This document shows, in pieces, positions 1-10,230 of a stretch of DNA of 39,766 nucleotides. Both the position numbers and the translations under genes were made by a program. The notes below the pieces were generated by a model. The model was not told the DNA's origin and ran no database searches. It was given only the letters and a program-made list of their open reading frames with translations. The DNA is taken from assembly GCF_003663945.1 (NCBI RefSeq), contig NZ_RCCH01000011.1, forward strand, positions 1 through 39,766. The letters run 5' to 3'. How positions within the stretch are numbered: the first letter of the stretch is position 1; every line of letters begins with the position of its first letter. The stretch comes from Lacinutrix venerupis (GTDB lineage: Bacteria; Bacteroidota; Bacteroidia; Flavobacteriales; Flavobacteriaceae).

Positions 1-3
1 ATT

Positions 4-777
4 ATGAAATTTATATCAAAAAATATACGTCATTTAAGGAGTTTAAAAGGTGTAACTCAAGAGGTTTTAGCAGAAGATTTGAAGGTAACAAGATCACGCA
101 TAAGTTCTTATGAAGAAGGACGCTCTGCACCATCTATTGAAATACTAATTCTATTGTCTGATTATTTCAAACTTCCTATAGATATTTTGCTTAGAAATGA
201 TTTAACAAAGGCTAAGGATTCTTCATTTATTGAATTAGGGAATCAACGAGTTTTATTTCCAATTACTGTAGATGTAGAGAATGATAATTTAATTGAAGTT
301 GTACCTGTAAAGGCATCTGCTGGTTATTTAGCTGGATATGATGATCCTGAATATATTGAACAACTTCAAAAAATAAAATTACCTTTTTTACCTACAGGAA
401 AACACCGCGCATTCCCTATAAAAGGAGATTCTATGTTACCCATGAAAGATGGTTCTTTTGTTATTGGAAAGTTTATAGAAGATAGAAATGACATAAAAAC
501 AGGAAAAACCTATGTTTTAATTACTTTAAATGATGGCATGGTTTATAAACGTGTGCATAATAATATTGACTTAAATAATTCTTTATTACTTATGTCTGAC
601 AATAAAACTTACAATGATTATAGTGTACCTATTGATGAAGTTTTAGAAATTTGGGAATTTACTTGCAGCATTAATACACAAGAGTATACTGCTGAAGAAT
701 TAAAAATCAGCAGTATTCTTGGTATGTTTAATGAGTTGGGTGTGGAGTTGAAGGCTTTGGAGCGCTTAAATAAATAG
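4..777 (+). CDS. XRE/S24 family repressor (LexA/CI-like), 257 aa
   Basis: The protein is a two-domain regulator. Residues about 7-62 form an XRE/Cro helix-turn-helix (the region with VTQEVLAEDLKVTRSRISSY), and residues about 100-220 form an S24 LexA-like domain. The Ser-Lys dyad is present: S143 in GDSM and K182 in YKRV. An Ala-Gly pair at 106-107 (KASAGY) is a plausible self-cleavage site. By family, this points to a repressor inactivated by RecA-stimulated autoproteolysis after DNA damage. It converges on the long defence operon, with only 8 bp between the two stops. The promoter lies left of the window. It may be an island or phage-type repressor, or a chromosomal SOS regulator such as those found beside dinB-type polymerases; the sequence does not decide. 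The start is ATG at 4, with HTH-typical spacing after it. Confidence 0.9.
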   Translation: MKFISKNIRHLRSLKGVTQEVLAEDLKVTRSRISSYEEGRSAPSIEILILLSDYFKLPIDILLRNDLTKAKDSSFIELGNQRVLFPITVDVENDNLIEVVPVKASAGYLAGYDDPEYIEQLQKIKLPFLPTGKHRAFPIKGDSMLPMKDGSFVIGKFIEDRNDIKTGKTYVLITLNDGMVYKRVHNNIDLNNSLLLMSDNKTYNDYSVPIDEVLEIWEFTCSINTQEYTAEELKISSILGMFNELGVELKALERLNK

Positions 778-790
778 AAACTTATTTATT
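769..790. terminator. Weak AT-only hairpin between convergent genes
   Basis: AATAAATA (769-776) pairs with TATTTATT (783-790) around a 6-nt loop. The hairpin spans the stop codons of the repressor and the SF1 helicase. The stem has no G-C pairs, so it is at best a weak bidirectional terminator. Confidence 0.3.
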
Positions 791-2897
791 GAGATTCTTT
801 TATTTCTAAATGATTTTTAGAAACCCTCAACTCAACCATTAATGATCTTAATTTTTTAGAAACTTCTTGCAATTCGTCTGTCACACTAAAAACCTTTGGA
901 TCGCCTACAATTATAAGTTTATGTTTAGCTCTTGATAATGCCACATTTACTAACCTTTCTCCACCAAAACCTTTATAAAGTAATCCTACATTTTTCTCAC
1001 AATTATCGACAATATCATAAATTATCATATCAAAACCTGAGCCTTGGAATGAATGAATTGTCCCTATTTTAACCCTTTCGAGATCTAAATTAGATATTAT
1101 TCTATTTTGAATTTTCCTTCTTATTGTAATAACTTGACCATTATAAGGCGTTATTACACCTATTTCAATCGCTTTATTTTCATTAAGAACACTTTCAACT
1201 AAATCTGTAATGATTTCTGCTGTTTTATTATTGACCCTAGATTTACCTTCTGTAGATTTAACCACTGCTCCATCCTTGGGAGAAAATGGTATAAAACTAT
1301 ATGGCGTATTAATTTCACCATAAGCTGTTTTAATTGTTTTAAAACTTTCAGAGTATTGAGACGTTAATTTCCCATCATAAAATCGATTATTAATAAGCTC
1401 ACATATTTTTGGATTCATGCGTCTTTGTTCGGTTAGCATTACAGTTACATCATCCTCTACTCTTTCTACACCTTCCAAATACTGAAATATATCTGAGTTA
1501 AACCAATTGGCAACAGCTTCTGTTTTACCATTACTTATTGGCCCCAACTGTCTGTAATCTCCAGCAACAACAAACTTATTTTTTGTAAAACTAGCCATAG
1601 TCAATGTTTGTATTAATGGCATCATACCAACCTCATCAACAACAACTAAATCGAACTTTTCATTTTCAAAATAATCTCCAAGAAAACATTGTGCAGCTGT
1701 AGTAAAAACTAAACTTGACTCGCCTATTCGTTTTTGATTTATCTTTTTAATTTCATTTTTAAGCACAACTTGCTTATTTCTATAAATCGCTTTGTTGTCA
1801 TTAGTTAAACCATGTCTATTTCTTAAAGCTTTTAAAACTGCGCTGTATTCTTTTCTTAAACTATCTACAATATCTTTTTCAGGATATAATCTATCATCAG
1901 CAACAATTGATGGCAAAACAGGATAACCAAATCTTAAAATTTTTCGATTATTTAGAAGCTTTATAGAGGCTTCACTATAATTCTCGAATTCATCAATTAT
2001 TTCTTCTCCTAAAACATCAATTGAAACATTTGAAATACCAACCGCAAGTACTCGTAGTCCTGCACAACAAGCTTTAGCTATTATTTTGGATAACGTAAAA
2101 GTTTTTCCTGTTCCTGGAGGCCCCCAAATAAAAGTAACATTTTGAGAAAAAACCTTAGATAAAACTTTATTTTGCTCTTCGTTTAACCTAGAATCAGTAG
2201 TTGCCGTGTCTAACTTTTTATCTAATAAAAATTCAGATTTATAAAACATTTGATGCGTTAAACTGTTCTCATCATGAATAACATGATCGAACCGACGTTT
2301 AATTTGTTTCAAAAAATTTATAGGTTTTGGCTTGAATCTAAATTTAGTTTTTAAATGCTCTTCGGATAATTCATTAGAGACTCTAAGTATAACTGTAGAC
2401 ATCCTTCTGTAATAAGCCAAAAACACACCTTCTATATTATTTTTTTCAGAGACTTCTCTCCACCATAAATTAATAGGAATACCTTCTTGACTGGGTGTAG
2501 AAATACCATCTGGTAAAGAAATTATCGCTTCGTACAAATAACCAAAATTTGAATTTGATATTTTTCTAGTAATTTTTGCGACTATCCATAATTTAGAATT
2601 GTCTTCTTCAATCGCATTTTCTTCATCTATAAATGCTTTTATGACTTCTTGATTTTTATCATCAACAAGATCAAACAATGAAGGAAAATCTCGAACTACC
2701 TTATCCCAAAGTGGTATATATAAATACCTTCTTTTTTTACCAAAATATGCGCTATATTCTTCTAGAGCACTTTCAATTAATTCTAACGTCAATTTCTGTT
2801 TGTAAAGTAGGTTTTTTAACTGTTTCTCATTGTATGCCTTTTCTTTATGGTCAATCTCATTCCATTTTTTTATTATCGTTTTAAAAACAACTTCCAT
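786..2897 (-). CDS. SF1 helicase, DNA2/NAM7 (Upf1-like) family, 703 aa
   Basis: This is a superfamily 1B-type helicase. Walker A is GPPGTGKT at residues 259-266, and Walker B is VVVDEVGMM with D421-E422. The C-terminal AAA_12-type half carries TIHSFQGSGFDMIIYD (motif V region) and RLVNVALSRAKHKLIIVGD (motif VI). The first 230 residues match no domain I recognise and probably hold a nucleic-acid-binding region. No nuclease motif is visible. It is the last gene of the defence operon; its ATG overlaps the hsdR stop by one base (TAATG), indicating translational coupling. Stand-alone DNA2-like helicases are common in defence islands, where they are thought to remodel or unwind foreign DNA. Its partner here is likely HsdR or the whole operon, but that is inference from position. 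Confidence 0.88.
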   Translation of the reverse strand: MEVVFKTIIKKWNEIDHKEKAYNEKQLKNLLYKQKLTLELIESALEEYSAYFGKKRRYLYIPLWDKVVRDFPSLFDLVDDKNQEVIKAFIDEENAIEEDNSKLWIVAKITRKISNSNFGYLYEAIISLPDGISTPSQEGIPINLWWREVSEKNNIEGVFLAYYRRMSTVILRVSNELSEEHLKTKFRFKPKPINFLKQIKRRFDHVIHDENSLTHQMFYKSEFLLDKKLDTATTDSRLNEEQNKVLSKVFSQNVTFIWGPPGTGKTFTLSKIIAKACCAGLRVLAVGISNVSIDVLGEEIIDEFENYSEASIKLLNNRKILRFGYPVLPSIVADDRLYPEKDIVDSLRKEYSAVLKALRNRHGLTNDNKAIYRNKQVVLKNEIKKINQKRIGESSLVFTTAAQCFLGDYFENEKFDLVVVDEVGMMPLIQTLTMASFTKNKFVVAGDYRQLGPISNGKTEAVANWFNSDIFQYLEGVERVEDDVTVMLTEQRRMNPKICELINNRFYDGKLTSQYSESFKTIKTAYGEINTPYSFIPFSPKDGAVVKSTEGKSRVNNKTAEIITDLVESVLNENKAIEIGVITPYNGQVITIRRKIQNRIISNLDLERVKIGTIHSFQGSGFDMIIYDIVDNCEKNVGLLYKGFGGERLVNVALSRAKHKLIIVGDPKVFSVTDELQEVSKKLRSLMVELRVSKNHLEIKESQ

Positions 2898-5863
2898 TAG
2901 TAATACTCCTTAATATATCCATAAGCACGCTCAAATAACATTTGATCCTTATGTAATTTATATTTTAATAATGCCTTACGTAGTGATTTTTGCACTTCAC
3001 GTTCACCTGAACTAGTTTTTTGCCATCCAGGAAAACGAACCACACGTACAATAGCATCTATATCCGTAACTATGCGTTCTACAACAGCTGGTGTTTCATC
3101 ATTTTTTAATTCTATAAACAATTCAGTAAGTGCAGCTTTTGGTGTTTTTTCTATTATTAATGTTTCTAATTCTTTTTCAGCAACAATAGTTTCTTTTGCT
3201 AATTTACACAACTCTTTCACAAACTCTATAGAGGTTATTAAACCTAACTCGGCTTTATCTCTTAGCGCTTCTAAACGTTCACTTAGTGATTTAAATTTAG
3301 GATCTCCAGCGTGTTTTTTAAAACGTTTAATTAATAGTTTCTCTAGTTTCTTTGCATTTTTAGGATCGGGATTGTTGAATATGTTTTCAATAACATCTGC
3401 ATCTAAAACAAACTCTTCTAGATGGTGCACTTCTCCAACATGGGTGTTTTCATGCATTAACTTAGTCGTTTCTGCTCCTAATGAAAACCATAATAATTTT
3501 CCAATATTATCTGCTGCAGGTCTTACCGACTCAAATACTTGAGATAACCATTTGTAATCCTCTTGATATTGGTTTAAAATATTATCTGGTGAAAGCGATT
3601 CCCATATCTTAGCTAAGAATTTATAGTCTTTTGCAAAAGCATCTTTTTTATCATTATCATTTATGGCATTTTGAGCAGCCTCTAAACCTTCAAATCCATC
3701 AATAGTTCTATCTACACCTTTAAAATGAGACAAAGCTTCTTTCATAGCTTCTGGTAACTTATCCCTAAGTTCTGTAAGGTTAGAAATAACAGTTTTTATA
3801 CTTTCCTCATCAAACTGTAAGGCTTTTGCTGCATCATCAAACACTCCAAAATAATCTACAATACGACCAAATGATTTATTAGGAAATAATCTATTAGTTC
3901 TACAAATAGCTTGTAATAACGTATGATCTTTGATTGACTTATCTAAATACATTGTTTGTAAAATTGGCGCATCAAAACCAGTTAATAGTTTTGCAGTAAC
4001 AATAATAAATTGCAAATCTGATTGCGCGTCATTAAACTCTTCTACAATTTTTTCTTGCTGACTTTTATCAACTCCCCATTTTTGTTTAAAATCTAATTCA
4101 TCATTGGCAGAAGTTGAAATAACCACTTTACTAGCCTCTTCAGGGAAGTACTTGTCTAATTCTTCTTTGTATTGCACACAAGCATATCTGTCTGGTGTAA
4201 CAATCATCGCTTTAAAACCATGAGGTGCTACTTTATCTTTAAAATGTGTTGCAATATCTTCTACAATTTTAGCGACTCTTTCTGGGGACTTTAAAAACGC
4301 AGACATCTTAGCCGATTTTTTATTTAAAGCATCTGCTTCTTCATCTGTTAAAGCACTGCTTTCTTTAAATTCTTCAAAGACTTTATCTATAGTGTCTTTA
4401 TCTACATGTATATCAACTAAACGAGGTTCAAAGTGTAATGGTAAGGTTGCATTATCTCTTATAGAATCGTGGAATGTATAGCGCGACATATAACCTCCTT
4501 GATCTTCCTCTGCTCCAAACGCCCAAAACGTGTTTTTATCTGCCTTGTTAACAGGTGTACCTGTTAATCCAAACAAAAATGCATTTGGTAAAGCAGCACG
4601 CATTTGTCTTCCTAAATCACCTTCTTGTGTTCTATGCGCTTCATCCACTAAAACAATAATATTATCTCTAGTATTCATATTCGGTTTCGCATCTCGAAAC
4701 TTAAATATCATAGAGATGATAATTTTTCTTGTATCGTTTTCTAATAACTTTTGAAGCTGTTTAATGTTATCAGTAGTTTCTACATTAGAAATATCGGCAG
4801 CATTAAACGTCCCTGTAATTTGGGTATCTAAATCAGTTCTATCTACCAATACAATAACCGTTGGACTCTTTAAATCCTTTTCTCTTCTCAATTTTTGAGC
4901 AGCAAAAACCATTAACAACGATTTTCCTGACCCTTGAAAATGCCAGATTAACCCTTTTTTGATTTTTCCTTCTTTAACACGTTCTACAATCTTATTAGCG
5001 CCTTCATATTGTTGGAACCTCGGAATAACCTTAATACGTTGTTTCTTTTTATTGGTAGTAAATAATGAGAAGTTTTGTAATATATCCAACAAACGTTGTG
5101 GATGTAACAAATCGGATAACTCCTTACCTACTTCACCTAAACCTAAACGTTTTGCTATTGCATCTTCATCATTTTCTAAACGCCAAGGTGCCCAAAACTC
5201 TAAAGGCGTTCTAATAGCTCCATAATACAGTTCTTTACCTTCTGTAGCGAATGATAAAATGTTAGGTACAAATAATTGCGATACTGCATTTTCATAAATA
5301 TCATGAACCTCATGCGCTCCATCTAACCAACTTATAGCAGGACGAATAGGCGTTTTTGCTTCTCCTATAACCACAGGCAAACCATTAATAAATAATACTA
5401 CATCTGGTATTTTAGTTTCTCTGTGATGAATACGAAATTGAGTAGTTGTAATAAAAGTATTATTGTTTATCTCATCAAAGTCTATTAAGCGAACAGGAAC
5501 ATGTCTATTGTTTTCACCAAAAGGCATGGTTTTATCTCCTTGTAGCCATTTATAAAATTCTTCATTGGCACGAACTAAACCTACTTGATGCACAGAAATT
5601 AAAATAGCACGAAGTTTATAAATCACCTCATCTGCAAATTCTGGATTAGATGTAATCTCTGGATTTAATTTAATTAAAGCTGCTTTTAACTCTAATTCTA
5701 ACAATACCTCGTTTACTGAGCGATTTAAATCTTGTGACGATTTATATTGCCATAAACTATTATACAATGAAGCATCTTCTGAAACTTCATTGCTATTTAA
5801 ATTAACACATGTAAGTTGTTTTATAATGTAATTTTCTACACTGTTTAGTTCGTTGAATCCCAT
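2897..5863 (-). CDS. hsdR: Type I restriction endonuclease subunit R (HsdR), 988 aa
   Basis: This is the ATP-dependent translocase and nuclease subunit of a Type I restriction enzyme. The N-terminal PD-(D/E)XK nuclease shows D154 (KIPDVVLFINGLP) and E168-A-K170 (VIGEAK). The SF2 motor has Walker A GSGKS at 311-315, DEAH at 407-410 (VLVDEAHRTQEGDLGRQM), the LTGTP motif near 433, and motifs V/VI in TGFDAPILQTMYLDKSIKDH followed by QAICRTNR. The length of about 990 aa is normal, and I see no frameshift. In typical loci hsdR is adjacent to hsdM/hsdS; here about 7.9 kb carrying mcrB, mcrC, a small unknown, a RecQ-like helicase and a coiled-coil gene separate it from hsdS. It starts 9 bp after the coiled-coil stop and overlaps the SF1 helicase start, so it is part of the same transcript. 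Confidence 0.97.
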   Translation of the reverse strand: MGFNELNSVENYIIKQLTCVNLNSNEVSEDASLYNSLWQYKSSQDLNRSVNEVLLELELKAALIKLNPEITSNPEFADEVIYKLRAILISVHQVGLVRANEEFYKWLQGDKTMPFGENNRHVPVRLIDFDEINNNTFITTTQFRIHHRETKIPDVVLFINGLPVVIGEAKTPIRPAISWLDGAHEVHDIYENAVSQLFVPNILSFATEGKELYYGAIRTPLEFWAPWRLENDEDAIAKRLGLGEVGKELSDLLHPQRLLDILQNFSLFTTNKKKQRIKVIPRFQQYEGANKIVERVKEGKIKKGLIWHFQGSGKSLLMVFAAQKLRREKDLKSPTVIVLVDRTDLDTQITGTFNAADISNVETTDNIKQLQKLLENDTRKIIISMIFKFRDAKPNMNTRDNIIVLVDEAHRTQEGDLGRQMRAALPNAFLFGLTGTPVNKADKNTFWAFGAEEDQGGYMSRYTFHDSIRDNATLPLHFEPRLVDIHVDKDTIDKVFEEFKESSALTDEEADALNKKSAKMSAFLKSPERVAKIVEDIATHFKDKVAPHGFKAMIVTPDRYACVQYKEELDKYFPEEASKVVISTSANDELDFKQKWGVDKSQQEKIVEEFNDAQSDLQFIIVTAKLLTGFDAPILQTMYLDKSIKDHTLLQAICRTNRLFPNKSFGRIVDYFGVFDDAAKALQFDEESIKTVISNLTELRDKLPEAMKEALSHFKGVDRTIDGFEGLEAAQNAINDNDKKDAFAKDYKFLAKIWESLSPDNILNQYQEDYKWLSQVFESVRPAADNIGKLLWFSLGAETTKLMHENTHVGEVHHLEEFVLDADVIENIFNNPDPKNAKKLEKLLIKRFKKHAGDPKFKSLSERLEALRDKAELGLITSIEFVKELCKLAKETIVAEKELETLIIEKTPKAALTELFIELKNDETPAVVERIVTDIDAIVRVVRFPGWQKTSSGEREVQKSLRKALLKYKLHKDQMLFERAYGYIKEYY

Positions 5864-5872
5864 AATTAATAT

Positions 5873-6556
5873 CTATATGAATTTATATAACAAAAAGCCC
5901 AAGAATATTGCAGAAAACACTATTACTATAATAAGGGTTGTAGTGAGTCGTTTAAGTTTTTTATGAGTTACCTCAATATCTTTTTTGACATCTAAAAAAT
6001 AAGTGTTTAAATCCTCCTTATTTTCAAACATGTTTTTATTTGTACTTATCAATTGGTCAATAAACTTATTAGTTAAATCTTCAACCTTTCCAGTAATACT
6101 GCTATTGTGCTCTCCGATTTTCTTATCAACCTCGTTTCCATAATCTAAAATGTCCTTTTCAAGTTTAGATCTTAGATTTTTTATCTCAGCTGTATAAACA
6201 TGAACTTTTTTCTCTAAACGAGCTTTCACAGATTCTAACGTTTTATTGGATTTATCCAAATAATCGTTAGCAAATGACTTAAATTTATTGGATTGATGAT
6301 TAACCCCCTCATTAAGAAGATTAACGGAATCTTTAATAGACTCCTCCATTTTCTCTAAATCTTTCTTTTTAGATTGATAGTCATTTTCTATACCTGTTTT
6401 AAATGTTTCGACAGATTGAACAAATGATTTTATTTCTTTAATAATATTTCTTGCGTTTTCACTATTAGATGATGTGATTTCGTTAATTGATTTTAAACGC
6501 TCTAGTTCGCCAATTAGTGCTTCAAATTCTTCCTGTAGTTCTATGTTTTTTGACAT
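5873..6556 (-). CDS. Tail-anchored coiled-coil protein, 227 aa, unknown function
   Basis: I recognise no named family. Residues 1 to about 195 are charged and heptad-like (repeated E/K/L/I/S/N), strongly suggesting long coiled coils. Residues about 205-225 (TTTLIIVIVFSAIFLGFLLY) form one transmembrane helix almost at the C-terminus, with no signal peptide, so it looks tail-anchored with the coil in the cytoplasm. Its ATG shares a base with the RecQ-like gene's stop (TAATG), and hsdR follows after 9 bp. The tight coupling suggests that it works with the RecQ-like helicase, perhaps as a membrane tether, oligomerising sensor or effector. That role is inference. Apolipoprotein-like or tropomyosin-like database hits would only reflect the coiled coil. 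Confidence 0.85.
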   Translation of the reverse strand: MSKNIELQEEFEALIGELERLKSINEITSSNSENARNIIKEIKSFVQSVETFKTGIENDYQSKKKDLEKMEESIKDSVNLLNEGVNHQSNKFKSFANDYLDKSNKTLESVKARLEKKVHVYTAEIKNLRSKLEKDILDYGNEVDKKIGEHNSSITGKVEDLTNKFIDQLISTNKNMFENKEDLNTYFLDVKKDIEVTHKKLKRLTTTLIIVIVFSAIFLGFLLYKFI

Positions 6557-9500
6557 TATGCAGTAATTTTATTTAAGAGTTCTTTTAATTTAAAATGTGA
6601 TCTATTTACTAATAATTCAGAAGAGAGGTCATCCATTAAAGGTTTTATTTCTGAATTAAAATCAAGTGTCTTTTTATTGAATAAATTTATTAGCGATTTT
6701 ACCTCATCCCAAGAATCAATTCTCAACATGCGCCTGAAGCCTGATCTATATAAATCTATTGCTTTTGCTACTAGTGGTTTTTCATTTGCGGTATCAATAG
6801 TATCCTCTTCTTTAAGCTCTAATGCTAAAAGACTGAATGCGGTTAGTAGATCAATACTTGCGTTTTCAACCATATTTATGTGCAAATTATCGCATGCACC
6901 ACGTAAATGTTTTGCATTGTCTATTTGGCCTCCTAAACCGTCCGGAGGATTATCTATAAATCCTATATATTTTTTTACAATAGCGCAATTTTCTTTTGTG
7001 CCTTTCTCTGTATCAGCTGGCAAGTAGTCTTGTCGAGCATATTTAGAGGTGAAATAACGCACCATTCTATCACGAAACTCATCTTCGCCTTCGTCCAAAT
7101 GTACTTCACATAACTCTTTCATGTAATCAATAGATCGTTTTCTTTTATCAGATATCTCACTTTCTATAAATTCAATCAAAACATATAAAACTTGAGTTAG
7201 AATTGAATTTTCTCTTACTTTTTTTATTTTATTAAGCCATTCTTTTGTAGTTTCAATTCCTAGATAACGCCTTAAATAGGCTTTAAAATTACTCTTGTAA
7301 TCCTTGTTGCTTTTTGCTGTAAAACGTACTTCAATAAGATGCCCAACATAATCAATGACATAATCATCAATAATTCCTAAAATGTTTAAGCGATAGACAG
7401 CACGCTGTGTATCTTGAGTATTTCTTATTCTTGAGAAATTATCCTTCAAGAACTGTAATATCTCTGGACTAGCTGAAAATTCTTTTCGAGAAACACCGTA
7501 CCTGTTTATTTGAAACTTGTAATACTGGTAACTTATACTTTCCGAAAAATCATTTTCATCGGTACTAAAATTATAGGCTGCTCTTATAATTCGTTCTTCA
7601 AAATCGTCATAACCAATACTTTTTATTACCTCGTTCATTTTGGAAACAATACCATTGGTAAAACCAATTTTTAAGGTGTATTGTTCATTTGTACCACTTT
7701 CAATAAGTGTTTTTATACCTTCTGCAGACTTCGTTTTAAACCATTTTAAGTAATCTTGACCTTCACATGCTTCATTTAATACTCTTCTACTGAACTCTAA
7801 TATTTCATTTGCTTTATCAATGTCAAAGTTTTGTGTTGCATTGTCATAACTACGAAGGTTTCTTTGTAAATCTAATAGCCCAATTTTTATGCGTTGGGCT
7901 GGATTGTCATGCCATGGCCCATTTATATAGATATATCTGTCATTGAATAAATTTACAGATTTCACTTCAGGGAATTTATCCCTTATCTGTTGCTTTAATA
8001 CATTGACGAAAAAACCATCTTCGTATTGTACCTCTTCAAGTAGTTCGTCTATAATTAGACGTTCTCTTTTGATGCCTTTAAAGGCATTTTTATAAAAATC
8101 ATAATTGGTCTCAATATCTATAGGATGATATATAATAGAACATAATGACGGGTTACCATCCCTACCTGCACGTCCAGCTTCTTGGTAAAAACTCTCAACA
8201 GAATTTGGAAAAGAATAATGAATAGAATAGCGAATATTAGGCTTGTCGATTCCCATACCAAATGCCTTAGTAGCAATCATCAAATTGGCTTTATTTTTTA
8301 TAAAATCATCTTGATTTTTAAAAGATTCTTCCGCCTGTGATTCTATGGCATTATCCTTAATAACATTATCATCTCCTCCTCCAAAAAAAGTTCTAATATC
8401 TAAAAATTGTAAATCTTCGAGTCCACCACCTGAATTATTCTTACCATAAGTTAAGTGCATCACTCCGTTTGGTAATTTAGTGGATTTTGTTGGGCAAAAA
8501 ATAACTCCAGCATTTTTATACCCATCATTAGATTGACCATAAAAATCAGTTACTTCGTTAATATAACCATACCTGCGTTCAAGCGCATGAATTTGATCTG
8601 GTACATCTCTAAGAAACTGTTTAATAACTGGATATTTGCTATCACCCAATCTGCGCTCTCTATCGTAATATTCTAATCCTTCCGGTACTTCTATAGAAAT
8701 TGGTATGATATTAAAATTTAGCTCTTCACGATCAATCGCTTCAGCTGGTAAGCTAATTATCGCTTCTTCCTTTAGATTAAGCTCTCTTTGTACATCAGCA
8801 AGCACATCAAAAGAAGCTGTTGCAGTAAGTCCAAAAACTGTTAGCTTATCTGTTTTTGATGCGCAATGTCGTTTTATATTCTCAGCCAGATTTAAGTATA
8901 CATGCCTAAAATCATGTCCCCATTCAGAAACACAATGCGCCTCATCTATGACCGCATAACTAAAGTAAACATTCAAATCTTTACAACTAGACAGCGATTG
9001 TCTAAAATTCTCCATTTGGAATCTTTCGGGCGAAACAAATAAAATTAAGTAATTACTTTCTACGAGTTTCTGCATACGATCTCCTCGTTCTTCCTGAGAA
9101 TTAAAGGAGTTGATATAGGTTGCATTGCTTATTCCATTTTCAATCAATTTATCATATTGATCCTTCATTAAGGAATTAATCGGATCTACCACAATGGTTA
9201 TTCCCGGATGTAACAAAGCACATATTTGAAAGGTTAGCGATTTACCACCACCTGTGGGTAATAAACCTATGACATCCTCTCCAATTAAAGCTTTATTTAT
9301 GATAGCTTCTTGACCTGGTCTGAACTTAGCTTTCCTAAAGATATTTTGCAATAGATATTCTATTGCCTGTTGTTGTTTCTGTGTAGCATATTCAAAATTG
9401 TGAACTTCTCGTTTTTCGCCATTAACCATCTCTTTTTCTGTGATAACTACCTTACCTAATTTTTGGTATTTAATTTGACGGTCCGTTAATATCTTAAAGT

Positions 9501-10218
9501 TTAACGTAGAATTTTCACCTTCTGTGAGCGGCTCTATTTGTATATCGTTACTATTATCTTTATAAAGCGAAATTGTTACAACATTGCTATTTTGGTTAGA
9601 ATTAAGTCCGGGTATTTTAATTTCATCTTTGTCACTTAAATCATTTAGTCTGGTAAATAGTTCATTTAAATCGTCTTGCAATAAGCTTGACTCCTCTTCT
9701 GTTAATCCTTTAATGTTAAAATTAGTTTCCACTGGATTCGCCATTAGCACCAATAACATCGTTTTTTGAACTTGATTAAATACTATTCCTTTTTTTAAAC
9801 ATTTAAAAATATTATAAATAGAGTGTCCTAAATCGCTCACCTGACTATCTTCTAGAAAAGCAAATCGTTCTAAAACAAGGGTCAGATCCGATGGATTAAT
9901 TTTATCGCCAATACTTAATTGTGCCTTAATTTCTGACTTTAAAAAATTAAATGGCTGATGATTGGGAAAATATGCATCTAATAAATAGGAACTTAATTTT
10001 AATGAAGCTCGTGTAGTATCACCACGATTGATAATATTCCAGGCTGTTTTTAGTAAAGGTGGTACTTCATTATGGTTAATATACTCTGGAACATTTATAA
10101 TAGTACAAGAACTAATATCATTATAAAATTTTAATACACCCTCTGTACCAATACTGTGATTTAGTAACTGGTTTAATTCATCAATATAATAAGAGCCTTT
10201 TAAAATTACCATATACAT
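6556..10218 (-). CDS. Large RecQ-like SF2 helicase with N- and C-terminal extensions, 1220 aa
   Basis: The helicase core starts near residue 295. It has FRPGQEAI (RecQ-type motif 0), Walker A GLLPTGGGKS at 318-327, DEAH at 425-428 (VIDEAHCVSEWGHDFR), FGLTATAS (motif III), ATKAFGMGIDKPNIRY (motif V) and QEAGRAGRDG at 679-688 (motif VI). About 290 residues precede the core and about 500 follow it, against roughly 600 aa in total for housekeeping RecQ. A segment at about 500-640 between the two RecA lobes is also longer than usual. I see no clear zinc-binding cysteine cluster or HRDC domain. It follows the 119-aa gene by 12 bp and is coupled to the coiled-coil gene. It is a defence-type RecQ, not the repair enzyme; RecQ-like motors occur in several phage-defence systems, and I cannot assign this one to a named system. 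Start: ATG at 10218, with a second ATG two codons in. Confidence 0.9.
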   Translation of the reverse strand: MYMVILKGSYYIDELNQLLNHSIGTEGVLKFYNDISSCTIINVPEYINHNEVPPLLKTAWNIINRGDTTRASLKLSSYLLDAYFPNHQPFNFLKSEIKAQLSIGDKINPSDLTLVLERFAFLEDSQVSDLGHSIYNIFKCLKKGIVFNQVQKTMLLVLMANPVETNFNIKGLTEEESSLLQDDLNELFTRLNDLSDKDEIKIPGLNSNQNSNVVTISLYKDNSNDIQIEPLTEGENSTLNFKILTDRQIKYQKLGKVVITEKEMVNGEKREVHNFEYATQKQQQAIEYLLQNIFRKAKFRPGQEAIINKALIGEDVIGLLPTGGGKSLTFQICALLHPGITIVVDPINSLMKDQYDKLIENGISNATYINSFNSQEERGDRMQKLVESNYLILFVSPERFQMENFRQSLSSCKDLNVYFSYAVIDEAHCVSEWGHDFRHVYLNLAENIKRHCASKTDKLTVFGLTATASFDVLADVQRELNLKEEAIISLPAEAIDREELNFNIIPISIEVPEGLEYYDRERRLGDSKYPVIKQFLRDVPDQIHALERRYGYINEVTDFYGQSNDGYKNAGVIFCPTKSTKLPNGVMHLTYGKNNSGGGLEDLQFLDIRTFFGGGDDNVIKDNAIESQAEESFKNQDDFIKNKANLMIATKAFGMGIDKPNIRYSIHYSFPNSVESFYQEAGRAGRDGNPSLCSIIYHPIDIETNYDFYKNAFKGIKRERLIIDELLEEVQYEDGFFVNVLKQQIRDKFPEVKSVNLFNDRYIYINGPWHDNPAQRIKIGLLDLQRNLRSYDNATQNFDIDKANEILEFSRRVLNEACEGQDYLKWFKTKSAEGIKTLIESGTNEQYTLKIGFTNGIVSKMNEVIKSIGYDDFEERIIRAAYNFSTDENDFSESISYQYYKFQINRYGVSRKEFSASPEILQFLKDNFSRIRNTQDTQRAVYRLNILGIIDDYVIDYVGHLIEVRFTAKSNKDYKSNFKAYLRRYLGIETTKEWLNKIKKVRENSILTQVLYVLIEFIESEISDKRKRSIDYMKELCEVHLDEGEDEFRDRMVRYFTSKYARQDYLPADTEKGTKENCAIVKKYIGFIDNPPDGLGGQIDNAKHLRGACDNLHINMVENASIDLLTAFSLLALELKEEDTIDTANEKPLVAKAIDLYRSGFRRMLRIDSWDEVKSLINLFNKKTLDFNSEIKPLMDDLSSELLVNRSHFKLKELLNKITA

Positions 10219-10230
10219 TTTAAAGTTTAT

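Noticed and set aside
3072-3542. Long open frames opposite hsdR, mnmE, hsdM and other genes
   Set aside because: They are antisense to clearly conserved proteins, with low-complexity Ser/Phe/Leu-rich translations and no motifs.
6556-10218. RecQ-like gene as the housekeeping RecQ repair helicase
   Set aside because: It is twice the usual length, lacks visible zinc-finger and HRDC parts, and sits inside a defence operon.
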